DNA from: Hirschia sp.
Lineage (GTDB): Bacteria; Pseudomonadota; Alphaproteobacteria; Caulobacterales; Hyphomonadaceae
DNA: 64,000 nt
NCBI GenBank assembly: GCA_002709235.1
Contig: PAQI01000012.1
Coordinates: forward strand, 35,445 to 99,444
Reading direction: 5' to 3'
The notes under the pieces were generated by a model that was given only the letters and a program-made list of their open reading frames with translations, did no database searches and had not been told where the DNA came from. Of the stretch, positions 37,350 through 47,305 are shown one piece after another (position 1 is the first letter of the stretch; every line of letters begins with the position of its first letter). The translations under genes and the position numbers were made by a program.

Positions 37350-38516
37350 TCAGACGACCGTCGGCAGCGCTTTGCAGAAGCGTTCCACATCAGCGATCTT
37401 GCCCATGGATACCCGTGACCAATCCACATAATCCATATACTGACCGCGGATCATGATCTGCTTTTCCGCCAGGGCCTTTTGAATGTCATTGGCTGGTTTG
37501 CCGGATTTGAAGTAGACGAAATTCGTGCTGGAAGGCAGATAGGTCATATCCAGAGCATCAAGCGTGGTTGTGATCATGTCGCGCGCTTCCTTGACCTTCG
37601 ATTTTGAATAATCAACGAACGCCATGTCATTGTAGCAGGAGATCGCTCCCGACAGGCCGGTTCCAGCAATCCATGACATCGCCGTGGACCGGATCTTTGC
37701 CGAGGTTTCCGGAGCCGCAATCGTGTAACCGACGCGAATCCCGGCCATCCCATAGATCTTGGAGAATGTGCGCGAAACGATGACATCATGCCCATCCTTC
37801 ACCAGCCCGATACACGTGTTCGCATCCGGGTCATCCGCCAGTTCCATATAGGCTTCATCCACAAGCACCGTTGTTTTCTTGGACATGCGGGTGACTGCAG
37901 CCTTGATAGCTGCCGGGTCTGACAGCATTCCCGTGGGATTGTTGGGATTACAAAGCTGCACCAGGCCTGTTTGCGGCGTGACAGCCGCTTCAATTGCAGC
38001 AAGGTCAACGCCCATATCCGGAGTGAGTGCAACCCGACTGATCGTGGCCATACCCAGATTCTGAGCGTAAAGAGCCGTAGTGTCCCAGAACAGACGCGGT
38101 GCCACAATCGGCCCCTTCGGTCCATACATCAAGGCAATCGCGCAAAGCGCCTCGCCAGAACCTGTCGTGATTGCAATCATATCGGGCGTAACGCCGTGAC
38201 GCTCTGCAATCAGCTTGGCGAGCTCTTCATAAGCGACACCGGGATAGTAAGCCCCTTTTTCTGCGGCATAGGCGATACCCTTCTTGGCCGATTTTGCCGG
38301 GCCATATGGGTTTTCGTTTCTCGACAGCAATGCGACGCCAGATTCCGGACCGAGCAACTCGCTCCCATCAGATGCCTTATGTGCGGGAAACGCACCGACT
38401 GCCTCTGCAGCGCTTGCTTCCGTGGTTTGTGCAGCGGTCGCGCAACCGCCCAGTCCAGCGATCGTGGCTCCCGCGCCGAATGAAAGCAAAGAGCGTCTTG
38501 AAAAATCAAAAGCCAA
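37350..38516 (-). CDS. Tat-targeted HisC-like aminotransferase, TTG start
   Basis: 388 residues. The PLP fold-type I aminotransferase core is clear: LLSRNENPYGPA, LCNPNNPTG, VLVDEAYMELAD and the Schiff-base lysine in SRTFSKIYGMAGIRVGY. It resembles histidinol-phosphate aminotransferase. The TTG at 38516 is preferred because AGGAGG lies 8 bases upstream. The N-terminus then reads MAFDFSRRSLLSFGAGATIA and a lipobox-like GLGGC, a textbook Tat/lipoprotein signal. Upstream starts (to 38636) would bury the twin-arginine motif and overlap the TauE gene. An extracytoplasmic aminotransferase is unusual for a PLP enzyme; the family is known with such signals, but the substrate is not. Confidence 0.85.
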   Translation of the reverse strand: MAFDFSRRSLLSFGAGATIAGLGGCATAAQTTEASAAEAVGAFPAHKASDGSELLGPESGVALLSRNENPYGPAKSAKKGIAYAAEKGAYYPGVAYEELAKLIAERHGVTPDMIAITTGSGEALCAIALMYGPKGPIVAPRLFWDTTALYAQNLGMATISRVALTPDMGVDLAAIEAAVTPQTGLVQLCNPNNPTGMLSDPAAIKAAVTRMSKKTTVLVDEAYMELADDPDANTCIGLVKDGHDVIVSRTFSKIYGMAGIRVGYTIAAPETSAKIRSTAMSWIAGTGLSGAISCYNDMAFVDYSKSKVKEARDMITTTLDALDMTYLPSSTNFVYFKSGKPANDIQKALAEKQIMIRGQYMDYVDWSRVSMGKIADVERFCKALPTVV

Positions 38517-38547
38517 TGGAGAATCCTCCTCATAGGTTACGTTAGTG

Positions 38548-39444
38548 TCAGTTGTTCTTGATTGCTCGTTCATTCGCCACAACGAGTCCGTGCTCTGTGG
38601 CGACATTCTCCTGAGCTGCGAAAGTGTTGTGCACAACCAGCGCGGATGTAACGATCAGATAGACGCCAAAGACGCGTTTCAGGATCGGTCCATTCATGCT
38701 GTGCGCTGCTTTTGCGCCCAAAGGCGCGGTGATGAACGACATGGTCGTGATGGCCGCCAGGGCGACATAGTTGACATAGCCGAAAGACCCCACCGGCAAA
38801 GGCCCGTGATTGGCGAACAATCCGATCAGGGCAAACCCGATGGCACCGGGAATTGCGATGACCACACCAAATCCGGCAGCAGTCGCCACGGCTTGATGTA
38901 TGGGACGCCCACACAAGGTCATGACAAGAACCGCGATCGTGCCTCCGCCAATGCCAAGGAGCGCGGAAAATGCACCGAGGAAGCTGGCAATGACTGCCAG
39001 TGCGACACCTTTCGGCATTTCGGTCGCAACCGGCTTTTCAGGACGCAATCTTGGCAGAAGAAAATAGATCCCCATCAGAAACACGCCGATGGAAAAAATC
39101 CATTTCAAAGAGCGCCCATCGACAAAGAGTGCCAGCACAATGCCCAATGCGGCCCCGATGACCAGCCAGGGCGTCCAGTCCCGAATGACCTGGAAATCAA
39201 CAGCACCTCGCTTGTTATGCGCATGAATGGATCGCGCCGAAGTGACGATGATGGTTGCCAGTGAAGTACCGATCGCAACATGTGTCACGACGCTTGGGTC
39301 GACATTGAAGGCCGTAAATACGGCAAGAAGCGCGGGAACGACGACGAACCCTCCGCCAATACCAAACAAACCAGCAGCGAAACCCGCTGCCAAACCCGCT
39401 ACCATCAGCACTGCAATGAGCTGAACCAGCTGAGCTATTTCCAT
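38548..39444 (-). CDS. TauE/SafE family sulfite/anion exporter
   Basis: 298 residues with about eight helices. The family repeats are GLAAGFAAGLFGIGGGFVVVP and SALLGIGGGTIAVLVM, each with the glycine-rich GIGGG. Members export sulfite, sulfonates or other anions. ATG 39444 is taken as the start because the hydrophobic N-terminus begins there. It lies 31 bases upstream of the Tat aminotransferase and probably shares its transcript. Confidence 0.87.
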   Translation of the reverse strand: MEIAQLVQLIAVLMVAGLAAGFAAGLFGIGGGFVVVPALLAVFTAFNVDPSVVTHVAIGTSLATIIVTSARSIHAHNKRGAVDFQVIRDWTPWLVIGAALGIVLALFVDGRSLKWIFSIGVFLMGIYFLLPRLRPEKPVATEMPKGVALAVIASFLGAFSALLGIGGGTIAVLVMTLCGRPIHQAVATAAGFGVVIAIPGAIGFALIGLFANHGPLPVGSFGYVNYVALAAITTMSFITAPLGAKAAHSMNGPILKRVFGVYLIVTSALVVHNTFAAQENVATEHGLVVANERAIKNN

Positions 39445-39513
39445 GATTTTGCTCGCAATCGAGACGCCATCACACAGCGTCCACCTTGGTGGGAATTCAA
39501 TCCGAAATGCCGT

Positions 39514-39546
39514 AGCAAGGAGGCGTGTTTCCAACGCCTCCTTGCT
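39514..39546. terminator. 12-bp perfect hairpin between TonB receptor and TauE gene
   Basis: AGCAAGGAGGCG and CGCCTCCTTGCT pair exactly around a 9-base loop. The following CGGCTTTT is a weak tail on the plus strand. It lies downstream of the TonB receptor stop (39600) and probably acts as its terminator or transcript-end stabiliser. Confidence 0.6.
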
Positions 39547-39599
39547 CGGCTTTTAGGTTTCAGCACGCCTGAAAGCAGCGCCCTGAAAGGCTTCATTCA

Positions 39600-42185
39600 T
39601 TAGAAGTTTGCCGATGCTTTCAGGTAGTAATACCCCCCCTGCCAATCGACGATTGAATCTGAGCGATAGACACGACCACAGCAGGAGTCGCCAACTGATG
39701 GGTCTGCTTTATCCGGGTACTCATCGGTGATGTTGCGAGCACCAATGGCAACTGAGAAACCGTCTTCAAACTGGTAAGAAGCTTCCAGATCGAACTGAAC
39801 GACCGGATCAAATTCCTGGATCACATTCAGATTGGTGTCCCCATTTTCATATGAACCATAGTAGTTGGCCCGTGCAAGCAGGTTGAAACCACCTGGAAAC
39901 TCGTGATCGACTGTGAAAACGCCCCGGAATTCTGGCGTGCCATTTTCAAAGTCAAACGTGTCTTCCGTGTTGAAAACCAATGTCGGGTCACTATCAAACT
40001 CGGTCTTGTTGTAGTTCAGGGACCCCGTGAAACCAGTTGAGCCAGCGGCCCAATCGGCTGCGTAGGTCACAACAAAGTCAGCACCCGTCGTAACCGTGTC
40101 AAAAGCGTTGGCGAAGTAGAATACTCCACCGATGGATTCAGCGCCCGCAACACCGGCAGCCGCCAAGGCAAGATAGTTGTCATAGGCCGCTCCAGAAGTC
40201 GGGTCGGTGGACACGTCTCTTGTTGACACAGCATTTACCCGGTCCTCGAGCTCAATGCGGTAGAAGTCCAAGGTAAATGTGAACGCATTGAAGTTGGAGG
40301 TTGCCCCCAAGGTATAGTTGGTCGACTTTTCAGGATCGAGAGGATCGGCTCCCAACGCCCCTGCAACGGATCCCCCTGCTGGGAACAAACCAGTTGCTAC
40401 GGGAAAGCCGTTAGGCAGGCGCGTGGAAACATTGGTTGTCCCTTGTTGCCCTGGTGTCGGTGCACGGAAGCCTGTTCCCACAGATCCTCTGAGCGCAAAG
40501 AAATCACTGAATTCATAGCGCGACGCCAGCTTCCAGACGACTTCAGCGTCAAAGTCTGAATAGTTCTCGTAACGTGCTGCACCCTGCATGAACCAGGAGT
40601 CAGTGATGTCCGCACTCAAATCGGCGTAGACTGCGTAGGATTCACGCTCATAGGTACCGGAAAATTCGGGAGAATATCCAGGAAACCCGTTCGAACCCAC
40701 ACCGACAACCTGATAGACAGGATCGCTGGTATCGGCACAATCAAGGCTGGACCCCGCCGCGATGACTGCCAAACCAGCTGCCGTCGGAGTTAAAGCGTCA
40801 CAAAAGCCCCAAGGGTCTTGCGATGCATATGGGCCAGCAGCGTAAGAGGCCTGATCACCACCGACAAGTTCATAGGATTCTTCCATATAGCTCAGACCAA
40901 ATGCGAACACCGCTGGATTGGCGAGGCCAAAGTCCAGATCCTTGGCGAAATCACCCTGGAACTGCATTTCCTCGTTGATCAGGTCACCCGGGTGGAAAGC
41001 CGTGGGAGAATCTGGCCCCATGGATGGGTTGATGGTGTTGAACAGGTCATACTTGATTTCATTCCGGCCATAACGACCCGAAAAGTCATAGGCAAATCCC
41101 GGCATGAACTCGCCTTCAATGCCGCCTACAACCGAGTAATCGATCACTTCACCCGCAAAACGTGGTGCGAAACCGCCTGGGAACTTCTCAAGCGGACTGT
41201 ATATGGAGCCATCGGCCTCACGCAGGTCCTGGATCGTTCCATTGTTCGGATAGCGATAGAAGAATGAGCCACTCGCCTCACTGTGAGAATAGTTGGCGAA
41301 CCCGTAAAGACTTGTCGAATCATTCAGATCATAGCCTGAGTTCACGAACATTCTCACCGCTTCGGATGGTGGCTGTCCCCAAGGCTGAACCTGATCACTT
41401 CCATGAACTTCGTTCGCTGATGCGATTGCGGCTTCATAATAAGCATCGGAAGGTGCGCTATAAAGGGAACTGTCAGGATCAATACAGAACCAGCTTTCGC
41501 AATATTGCGACCCGCGGTATGTGGCATTGGTCTTGGAGTATTCCACCGAAGTATTGATGAAACCGGCATCGTTCAGGTTTATCCCGAAATTTCCGGCCAG
41601 AACCTTGGTAAAGCCATCCCCCTCATAGTGCTGACCGATGTCAGCGGTAATCGTTCCGCCTTCGGCATCATCCTTCAGAATGAAGTTGATCACACCGGCA
41701 ATGGCGTCAGATCCATACTGGGCAGCCGCACCATCACGCAACACTTCGACAGATTGAAGGGCAATGGCGGGGATGGTTGCAATATCTGGCCCCTGCGAAC
41801 CGGAGCCACCGATCTGAACCAGTGCTGCACGGTGGCGGCGCTTTGAGTTTACCAGAACCAGCGTCTTGTCGGTCGGCATGCCGCGAAGTGACGCCGGACG
41901 AATAAAGGTTCCACCGTCAGAAATCGGCTGACGCGATAGCGTATAAGAAGGAACAAGTGTTTTCAGGATGTCATTGGCGTCAGTAAAGGGAACGGCTGAC
42001 AGTTCTTCATCACTCAACACATCGATCGGAACAGCTGAGTCGTCTACAGATCTGGGTTTACCCCTCACCCCCGTGACAACGATTTTCTCCTGAACCGAGA
42101 CCTCTTCATCTTCCTGCGCGAAACTCACTCCGACGCAAAGGTTTGCGAAAACGCAAGATGATACCAATATTTTCCGAAAACTCAT
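39600..42185 (-). CDS. TonB-dependent receptor
   Basis: 861 residues from ATG 42185, with GAGGGG upstream and a signal peptide ending near SFAQE. The plug domain begins IVVTGVRGKPRSVDDSAVPIDVLS and contains LPFTDANDILKTLVP-like sequence, DKTLVLVNSKRRHRAALVQ and EVLRDGAAAQYGSDAIAGVINFIL. The barrel ends in YYLKASANF with a terminal Phe. Ligand unknown; the type resembles alphaproteobacterial receptors for complex carbon substrates rather than clear siderophore receptors. The TauE and aminotransferase genes lie downstream on the same strand. Confidence 0.93.
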   Translation of the reverse strand: MSFRKILVSSCVFANLCVGVSFAQEDEEVSVQEKIVVTGVRGKPRSVDDSAVPIDVLSDEELSAVPFTDANDILKTLVPSYTLSRQPISDGGTFIRPASLRGMPTDKTLVLVNSKRRHRAALVQIGGSGSQGPDIATIPAIALQSVEVLRDGAAAQYGSDAIAGVINFILKDDAEGGTITADIGQHYEGDGFTKVLAGNFGINLNDAGFINTSVEYSKTNATYRGSQYCESWFCIDPDSSLYSAPSDAYYEAAIASANEVHGSDQVQPWGQPPSEAVRMFVNSGYDLNDSTSLYGFANYSHSEASGSFFYRYPNNGTIQDLREADGSIYSPLEKFPGGFAPRFAGEVIDYSVVGGIEGEFMPGFAYDFSGRYGRNEIKYDLFNTINPSMGPDSPTAFHPGDLINEEMQFQGDFAKDLDFGLANPAVFAFGLSYMEESYELVGGDQASYAAGPYASQDPWGFCDALTPTAAGLAVIAAGSSLDCADTSDPVYQVVGVGSNGFPGYSPEFSGTYERESYAVYADLSADITDSWFMQGAARYENYSDFDAEVVWKLASRYEFSDFFALRGSVGTGFRAPTPGQQGTTNVSTRLPNGFPVATGLFPAGGSVAGALGADPLDPEKSTNYTLGATSNFNAFTFTLDFYRIELEDRVNAVSTRDVSTDPTSGAAYDNYLALAAAGVAGAESIGGVFYFANAFDTVTTGADFVVTYAADWAAGSTGFTGSLNYNKTEFDSDPTLVFNTEDTFDFENGTPEFRGVFTVDHEFPGGFNLLARANYYGSYENGDTNLNVIQEFDPVVQFDLEASYQFEDGFSVAIGARNITDEYPDKADPSVGDSCCGRVYRSDSIVDWQGGYYYLKASANF

Positions 42186-42674
42186 ATATTTCCCCTCTTC
42201 ACAGGCAAACTCGCCCATCCTCAGAATGGGCAATCAATTCATCGCATTTTCCCTATTTACGCCGATATATCCGACTTATATTTTATCTATTCATTCACAT
42301 GTTTTGAGAACGTGAAAACAATATACAACTTAACACCTATACTATCATAGGTGGCAATACTTTAAGTGGTGCGAATACTACTTACCCCTGATCGCAACCT
42401 ATACTTATGCAAGCACCGAGGGGTCTCTGTCATAAATGTTTAATCGAAGGTCAGCATCAAAGTTTTCAAAGCCGCTCAGAAATGGTGCACATCAACACAT
42501 CAGCGAACGTTTTTTAAACAATCCAGCCATCAGGGGCGCTCATCCTGTAGGTGATTTGCAGGATTACCACACCCCTGAATTGAATTACACCCATCCGGAG
42601 TCATGCATGCGCATCTCCACATTGACGTTTGCCTCTCATGCTCGTCTTCTATCTGCTCAACGGCTTCATCGAAC
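42186..42674. other. AT-rich divergent intergenic region
   Basis: Nearly 490 bases between the divergently read TonB receptor and AgcS genes. The half nearer the receptor is visibly AT-rich and should hold its promoter. I see no gene or hairpin that I would defend. Confidence 0.5.
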
Positions 42675-44090
42675 ATGACTGCGGGACTCAAAGTGACAAT
42701 ATTGGAAACCATTGTGGCAGCGGCCGCCAACTGGATCTGGGGGCCGCCTCTGGTACTGCTTGTGACGGGCGCAGGCCTGTTCTTTTTCCTTTACTCACGC
42801 CTGCTGCCATTTCTTCGTCTCCCGCTGGCGCTCGCGATCTTGAGTGGACGCCATGACAATTCGGACGACCCAGGTGTCCTGCAACATTTCCAGGCACTGA
42901 CAGTCGCCCTCGCCGCGACGATCGGAATGGGGAATATCGCTGGCGTGGCGGTTGCCATCAAAATTGGGGGACCCGGCGCAATATTCTGGATGTGGGTATC
43001 TGCAATCCTTGGAATGGCGACCAAGTATTTCACCTGCTCGCTCGCTGTCATGTATCGCGGCAAGGATTCGATGGGAGAGACGCAGGGCGGCCCGATGTAT
43101 GTAATTGTCGAGGGGCTGGGGAAGAAATGGAAGCCGCTGGCGATCTGGTTCTGCATCGCAGGCATGGTCGGCTGCCTTCCCATGTTCAACGCGAACCAGA
43201 TGACGCAATCCATCAGAGACATATTGTTGGAACCGACCGGAATGGCGTTGAGTCAGTCAAACCTGGTCATTGGCATGGGATTGATGGTGTTGACGGCCTT
43301 TGTCGTTCTGGGCGGGCTCAAGAGAATTGGCGACGCAACATCGCTGCTGGTCCCATTCATGGTGGTCATCTATGTGATCGCCGTTCTGGGCATTATCCTG
43401 CTGAACATCAGCGACGTTCCCAGATATGTCGTCCTGATCTTCACCGATGCATTCAAGGCCGACTATTTCACCGGCGATTCCATATTTGGAGGTGCATTGG
43501 GCGGGCTCATTCTACTTGGTGTCAGACGTGCCGCCTTTTCAAACGAAGCCGGATTGGGAACAGCCCCCATGGCGCATGGCGCTGCCAAGACCAGCCAACC
43601 TGTTCATGAGGGGCTCGTCGCCATGCTTGGCCCGCTGATTGACACCTTGGTCGTTTGCACCATGACCGCACTCGCCATCCTGATGACCGGAGTTTGGCAA
43701 ACCGGAGAAGCCAATGGAGTTTCATTGACAGCCAGCGCATTTGAAAGCGCCTATCCTGGCTTTGGATCATACATACTCCTGATCTGCGCTTTGTGCTTTG
43801 GTATATCGTCGCTCTTTTCATATTCCTATTATGGAATGAAATGCTTTTCCTTCATTTTTGGGGCGCAACGGTCAATTATCTACCAGTTAATATATATATC
43901 GACCATATTCATTGGTGCCATCTCTTCAATGGGATTGATACTCAATATCATCGATTTCAGTTTCGCCATGATGGCAATACCCACCCTGCTCTCGACGATT
44001 ATATTATCTCCAAAGGTAATTTCAGAGACGCGTCGATATTTTTCAGTCGCGTCTCCACCCCAAGCCCAGGCGAGTTCCTCGGGAAAATGA
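42675..44090 (+). CDS. sodium:alanine symporter family protein (AgcS)
   Basis: 471 residues, many membrane helices. ATIGMGNIAGVAVAIKIGGPGAIFWMWVSA is cut here to its key piece GNIAGVAVAIKIGGPGAIFW. GETQGGPMYVI and RRAAFSNEAGLGTAPMAHG are the AGCS signatures that bind sodium and a small amino acid. The start is uncertain: ATG 42675 gives a family-like N-terminus and lacks a clear SD, while the frame is open from 42603. Confidence 0.9.
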   Translation: MTAGLKVTILETIVAAAANWIWGPPLVLLVTGAGLFFFLYSRLLPFLRLPLALAILSGRHDNSDDPGVLQHFQALTVALAATIGMGNIAGVAVAIKIGGPGAIFWMWVSAILGMATKYFTCSLAVMYRGKDSMGETQGGPMYVIVEGLGKKWKPLAIWFCIAGMVGCLPMFNANQMTQSIRDILLEPTGMALSQSNLVIGMGLMVLTAFVVLGGLKRIGDATSLLVPFMVVIYVIAVLGIILLNISDVPRYVVLIFTDAFKADYFTGDSIFGGALGGLILLGVRRAAFSNEAGLGTAPMAHGAAKTSQPVHEGLVAMLGPLIDTLVVCTMTALAILMTGVWQTGEANGVSLTASAFESAYPGFGSYILLICALCFGISSLFSYSYYGMKCFSFIFGAQRSIIYQLIYISTIFIGAISSMGLILNIIDFSFAMMAIPTLLSTIILSPKVISETRRYFSVASPPQAQASSSGK

Positions 44091-44100
44091 ACCAAATGTA

Positions 44101-44658
44101 TCAGAGCAGGCTTTTACCCATTCGCCAGACAGGGACTTCAATGCCATCAACAGGGGCAGCCATCCCCTTTTCAATTATGTGGTAACCACATGCTTCATAG
44201 AGCGGAACACCAGCCATGGTTGCGCCCATTTCGATTCTCGTGAACCCTTCCTGCCGAGCCGCAGCCTCCCCCAATGACAGGATGAGCCGTCCAACTCCTT
44301 TGCGCGTATGATTGGGGTGCGTATACATGGCCCTGATCTTGGCAGGCTCGGTTTCAGGATCAAGCAGACGCTCGTCTCTGAGGGCAGCAGAGTGATCTCC
44401 ACCATAAAGGGTTGCCCGTCTCGACCACCCACCACAGCCCGCCATCTCGCCGGTCAATTCATCCTCGACAATGAAATAGGTGCGATCCCGGATCAGTGAC
44501 GTATCGAGCCCCATTGAGCCGCGACTGGCAGAAATTTGCGCAGGTGTCAGAACCCCCTTTTGCAATTCCGCAATCGCAACATCCATCAGGGCCCTGATAC
44601 TGTCGAGATCCGCTTCCGTCGCCAATCGATGTGAAAGCGGAGCATTGCGGTCTGGCAT
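44101..44658 (-). CDS. GNAT family N-acetyltransferase
   Basis: About 185 residues; ATG 44673 or 44715 are alternative starts. The acetyl-CoA loop is MYTHPNHTRKGVGRLILSLGE, followed by ARQEGFTRIEMGATMAGVPLYEACGY. Acceptor substrate unknown. It is convergent with the AgcS gene with a 10-base gap. Confidence 0.85.
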   Translation of the reverse strand: MPDRNAPLSHRLATEADLDSIRALMDVAIAELQKGVLTPAQISASRGSMGLDTSLIRDRTYFIVEDELTGEMAGCGGWSRRATLYGGDHSAALRDERLLDPETEPAKIRAMYTHPNHTRKGVGRLILSLGEAAARQEGFTRIEMGATMAGVPLYEACGYHIIEKGMAAPVDGIEVPVWRMGKSLL

Positions 44659-44873
44659 GGGTGAAAGGTCCATTCTCTGACAGGAAGCCAAACCCAACAA
44701 AACCTTACACTTCAAGACAAGTCATCTGCCGGGAGTTTGCGGTATTGCGATAGTGCCTGCCTGTATTCTGGCCAGCATGGTTCGCAATTGTGGTCGCAGA
44801 GTGCTTTTGATCAGTAGATCACCGCAGCAGTGGCGCATGCGCCGAATATCCGCAAAGCAATATTCCCAAAGAG

Positions 44874-44949
44874 TGGTAGGCCCGGAGGGATTTGAACCCC
44901 CAACCAAACCGTTATGAGCGGTTTGCTCTAACCGTTGAGCTACAGGCCC
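44874..44949 (-). tRNA. tRNA with anticodon CAT, probably tRNA-Ile2
   Basis: 76-nt cloverleaf with encoded CCA. The anticodon stem AACCG/CGGTT holds loop CTCATAA, anticodon CAT. The CTCATAA loop with this stem resembles the isoleucine tRNA whose C34 is changed to lysidine by TilS; elongator Met tRNA in this group usually has ATCATAA. No initiator features (three G-C pairs) are seen. Confidence 0.85.
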
Positions 44950-45100
44950 GACGCAACGGTCCGCCAACATACAGCAATGTTCATCGGCGTGAAGCCCGGA
45001 ATCAACAGATTATTGCGTCATCTTCTCATGCAGATTTGACATGAACCCGCCGCATTGGCGTGCGTTGTATACTCACCCACAATTACAGAAGGGAAAAGGC

Positions 45101-45856
45101 ATGAAACGCCACACCAGCCTACTCGCAATTGCAGCCATTAGCTGCATAGGTTGCGCCGCATCACCCTTGCCAGTTCAGGCTCAACAGGTATCGCCAATGA
45201 TGGAAAGCCCGACAATTCAGCAGGAAACCACAATGTCCCTGACCGGCGAAGGCTCTGTTAAGGCCACGCCCGACATCGCTACCATCTCACTTGGCGTCAG
45301 CATCGATGCAGAAACAGCCTCAGCCGCCATGAAGCAGCAAGCTTCGCACATGAGCGGCGTGTTCGCTGCAATGGAAAAGGCCGGAATTGCCAGCAAGGAC
45401 ATGCAAACCGGAAATATATCGCTATCCCCGCGATATGATTATTCAAGCAAACGCACCGAACCACCGAAACTGACAGGATATAATGCCTCCAATACTGTCA
45501 CCGTTGTCATACGCGACCTTGAAAAACTGGGCCCAGTCCTGGATTCGGTTGTCGAAGCGGGTGGCAACACTATCAACTCCATCAATCTGGGCGTCGACGA
45601 TGACACCGAGATCATGAAGGAGGTGCGCAAAAAGGCGGTTCAGGATGCCATGTCCAAGGCTGAGCTTTATGCAGAAGCTGCTGGATACAGGGTCTCCCGT
45701 ATCGTAACTCTCGACGAACAAAGCAGCGGTTATCCGCCCCCCAGGCCGATGATGGCACGTATGGAGATGGCCAGCGATTCGGCCTCCACACCTGTTGCAG
45801 CAGGTGAAATCACATTCACATCCAGTGTCAGCGTCCTGTTTGAGCTGACCCGCTGA
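45101..45856 (+). CDS. SIMPL (DUF541) domain periplasmic protein
   Basis: 251 residues. The signal peptide has a possible lipobox (CIGC) near residue 18 and ends by AQAQQ otherwise. The SIMPL core is TMSLTGEGSVKATPDIATISLGV, YNASNTVTVVIRDLEKLGPVLDSVVEAGGN and VRKKAVQDAMSKAELYAEAAGY. The family is periplasmic and linked to envelope or oxidative stress. AAGGG/AAAGG precedes ATG 45101. It ends in a strong terminator. Confidence 0.9.
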   Translation: MKRHTSLLAIAAISCIGCAASPLPVQAQQVSPMMESPTIQQETTMSLTGEGSVKATPDIATISLGVSIDAETASAAMKQQASHMSGVFAAMEKAGIASKDMQTGNISLSPRYDYSSKRTEPPKLTGYNASNTVTVVIRDLEKLGPVLDSVVEAGGNTINSINLGVDDDTEIMKEVRKKAVQDAMSKAELYAEAAGYRVSRIVTLDEQSSGYPPPRPMMARMEMASDSASTPVAAGEITFTSSVSVLFELTR

Positions 45857-45882
45857 CCACATACCTCGTTGACAGTTAAACA

Positions 45883-45921
45883 AAAATGCCCGGTTTCGCA
45901 TGAGCGACAACCGGGCATTTT
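45883..45921. terminator. bidirectional terminator after the SIMPL gene
   Basis: AAAATGCCCGGTT pairs perfectly with AACCGGGCATTTT around a 13-base loop. It serves the SIMPL gene and the convergent membrane protein gene. Confidence 0.9.
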
Positions 45922-45948
45922 CAATTGCTTAACTTGATGTTGCAGCCA

Positions 45949-47043
45949 TCAATCCCGATCACGGGTCCGAATGACTGGGGCTGCACCGGACAGATCGACC
46001 TCCATGTCGAGATTGGAGGATGACTTCCAATCCTCAGCACGTCTTCTTGGGACCACAGGGCCATCTACATGGGCAACTGACTGAGTGCGCCTTTCGGTTG
46101 CCAGACCATCCTCGCTGGAAGTGCCAGCCTCAGCCGCCTGACGAAGAGCTGTCTCCTGCATCAATTCCGCTTTGAGAGGCGCGAAGGTCTCGGCCAATGG
46201 TTTCACAGAGCGCTCATCCGCTGTGTCAGCTTGCGATTCGTTCAAGGAAATCACAGGTTCTGATTCCCGTGATTGTTCAGATTCGCCAACTCCAGATCCT
46301 TTCTGGCGCAGTGCTTGTCGACTGCTGCGATCGCCGCGCTTGAAAAACAATCCCCAATAATGGTCGATCACTTCAGCACGACCTTCAAGCGAACGCAGCT
46401 CCTTGATCTCACGACTCTTGCGCAGCCGTACACCTTCGATCTTGGTTCGTCCGGCCCGGTTCACGATCTGGACAAAGCCATTGTAGGAACGCGGTGTCTG
46501 GCGATTGGATTCAAAATGAATTTCGCCGACTCCTTCGCGGGAATCATCCGATGTTTCCGCAAGCGTGTTGCGGAATTTATATGTCATGAACGGCCAGTCG
46601 AAATGCGAAAACTCCAATGCGACATTGGATTGAACCTCCAATGTGTCGTCAACGGCATAGCCAGAAAAACGAAATGACATCCCTTTTGGCTGAATTTCGA
46701 TGATAGCCATACGCGGAGCATCAGGGGATTTTTCAGCCTGGATCCATGTGCCTTCCATGTAATGGCGGCCCAATATCAACCTTCTGATCAGCGTGTATCG
46801 GAAGAAGAATGGCAATATGGCATGGCTCAGGGATAACCAGACGACAATGGCCACCAGCAAGGCAGCAGCACCTGCCATGAAAGACGTGGTCTGCGTCTGA
46901 ATTTCTGCGGAATTGAAAACTTTCAACACTGGCTGCGCAGACACTCCCATAAGCGAGAGTACTACACCAGCTGATACGGCGTTAGAAACGACCGCAAAAC
47001 GTCCATATGGGTTCACAGTTGGCTTCCTGTAATGATGATTCAA
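45949..47043 (-). CDS. 2-TM plus beta-rich domain protein, Cap15-like architecture
   Basis: 364 residues, unrecognised by name. Two membrane helices (about 20-36 and 55-80) are followed by a cytoplasmic, probably beta-rich domain (about 92-205): HYMEGTWIQAEKSPDAPRMA, GMSFRFSGYAVDD, ALEFSHFDWPFMTYKF, GEIHFESN and YNGFVQIVN. Residues 230-364 are low-complexity and polar. Two helices followed by a beta-barrel opening with a 'GxW' segment is the layout of the S-2TMbeta (Cap15) effector of CBASS. No cyclase gene is nearby, so the resemblance is only architectural; a plain envelope protein is equally possible. Confidence 0.6.
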   Translation of the reverse strand: MNHHYRKPTVNPYGRFAVVSNAVSAGVVLSLMGVSAQPVLKVFNSAEIQTQTTSFMAGAAALLVAIVVWLSLSHAILPFFFRYTLIRRLILGRHYMEGTWIQAEKSPDAPRMAIIEIQPKGMSFRFSGYAVDDTLEVQSNVALEFSHFDWPFMTYKFRNTLAETSDDSREGVGEIHFESNRQTPRSYNGFVQIVNRAGRTKIEGVRLRKSREIKELRSLEGRAEVIDHYWGLFFKRGDRSSRQALRQKGSGVGESEQSRESEPVISLNESQADTADERSVKPLAETFAPLKAELMQETALRQAAEAGTSSEDGLATERRTQSVAHVDGPVVPRRRAEDWKSSSNLDMEVDLSGAAPVIRTRDRD

Positions 47044-47305
47044 AAATAGATTGAACGAGAAAGCTCATTTAACCACATTATCAAAATTTCACGAAAATGT
47101 TTATTGTAAACAAAACACCCTGAACCATTATTGGTTTTAACTGTTCTTGATCTAGACTCCATTCAATACATTAAAATAATCATTCAACGCATTAACACGA
47201 ACACCGCTCTAGCAAGCCATTGCAGTGAGAATACGAATCGACACGCCTCAACCTTGTCAAAGCGCTAGCGACTATTCCAATTTCAGATCTAAGAACTGGA
47301 GATGC

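Noticed and set aside
42430-42600. short frame upstream of the AgcS gene
   Set aside because: No SD, no codon bias, no family; read as intergenic.
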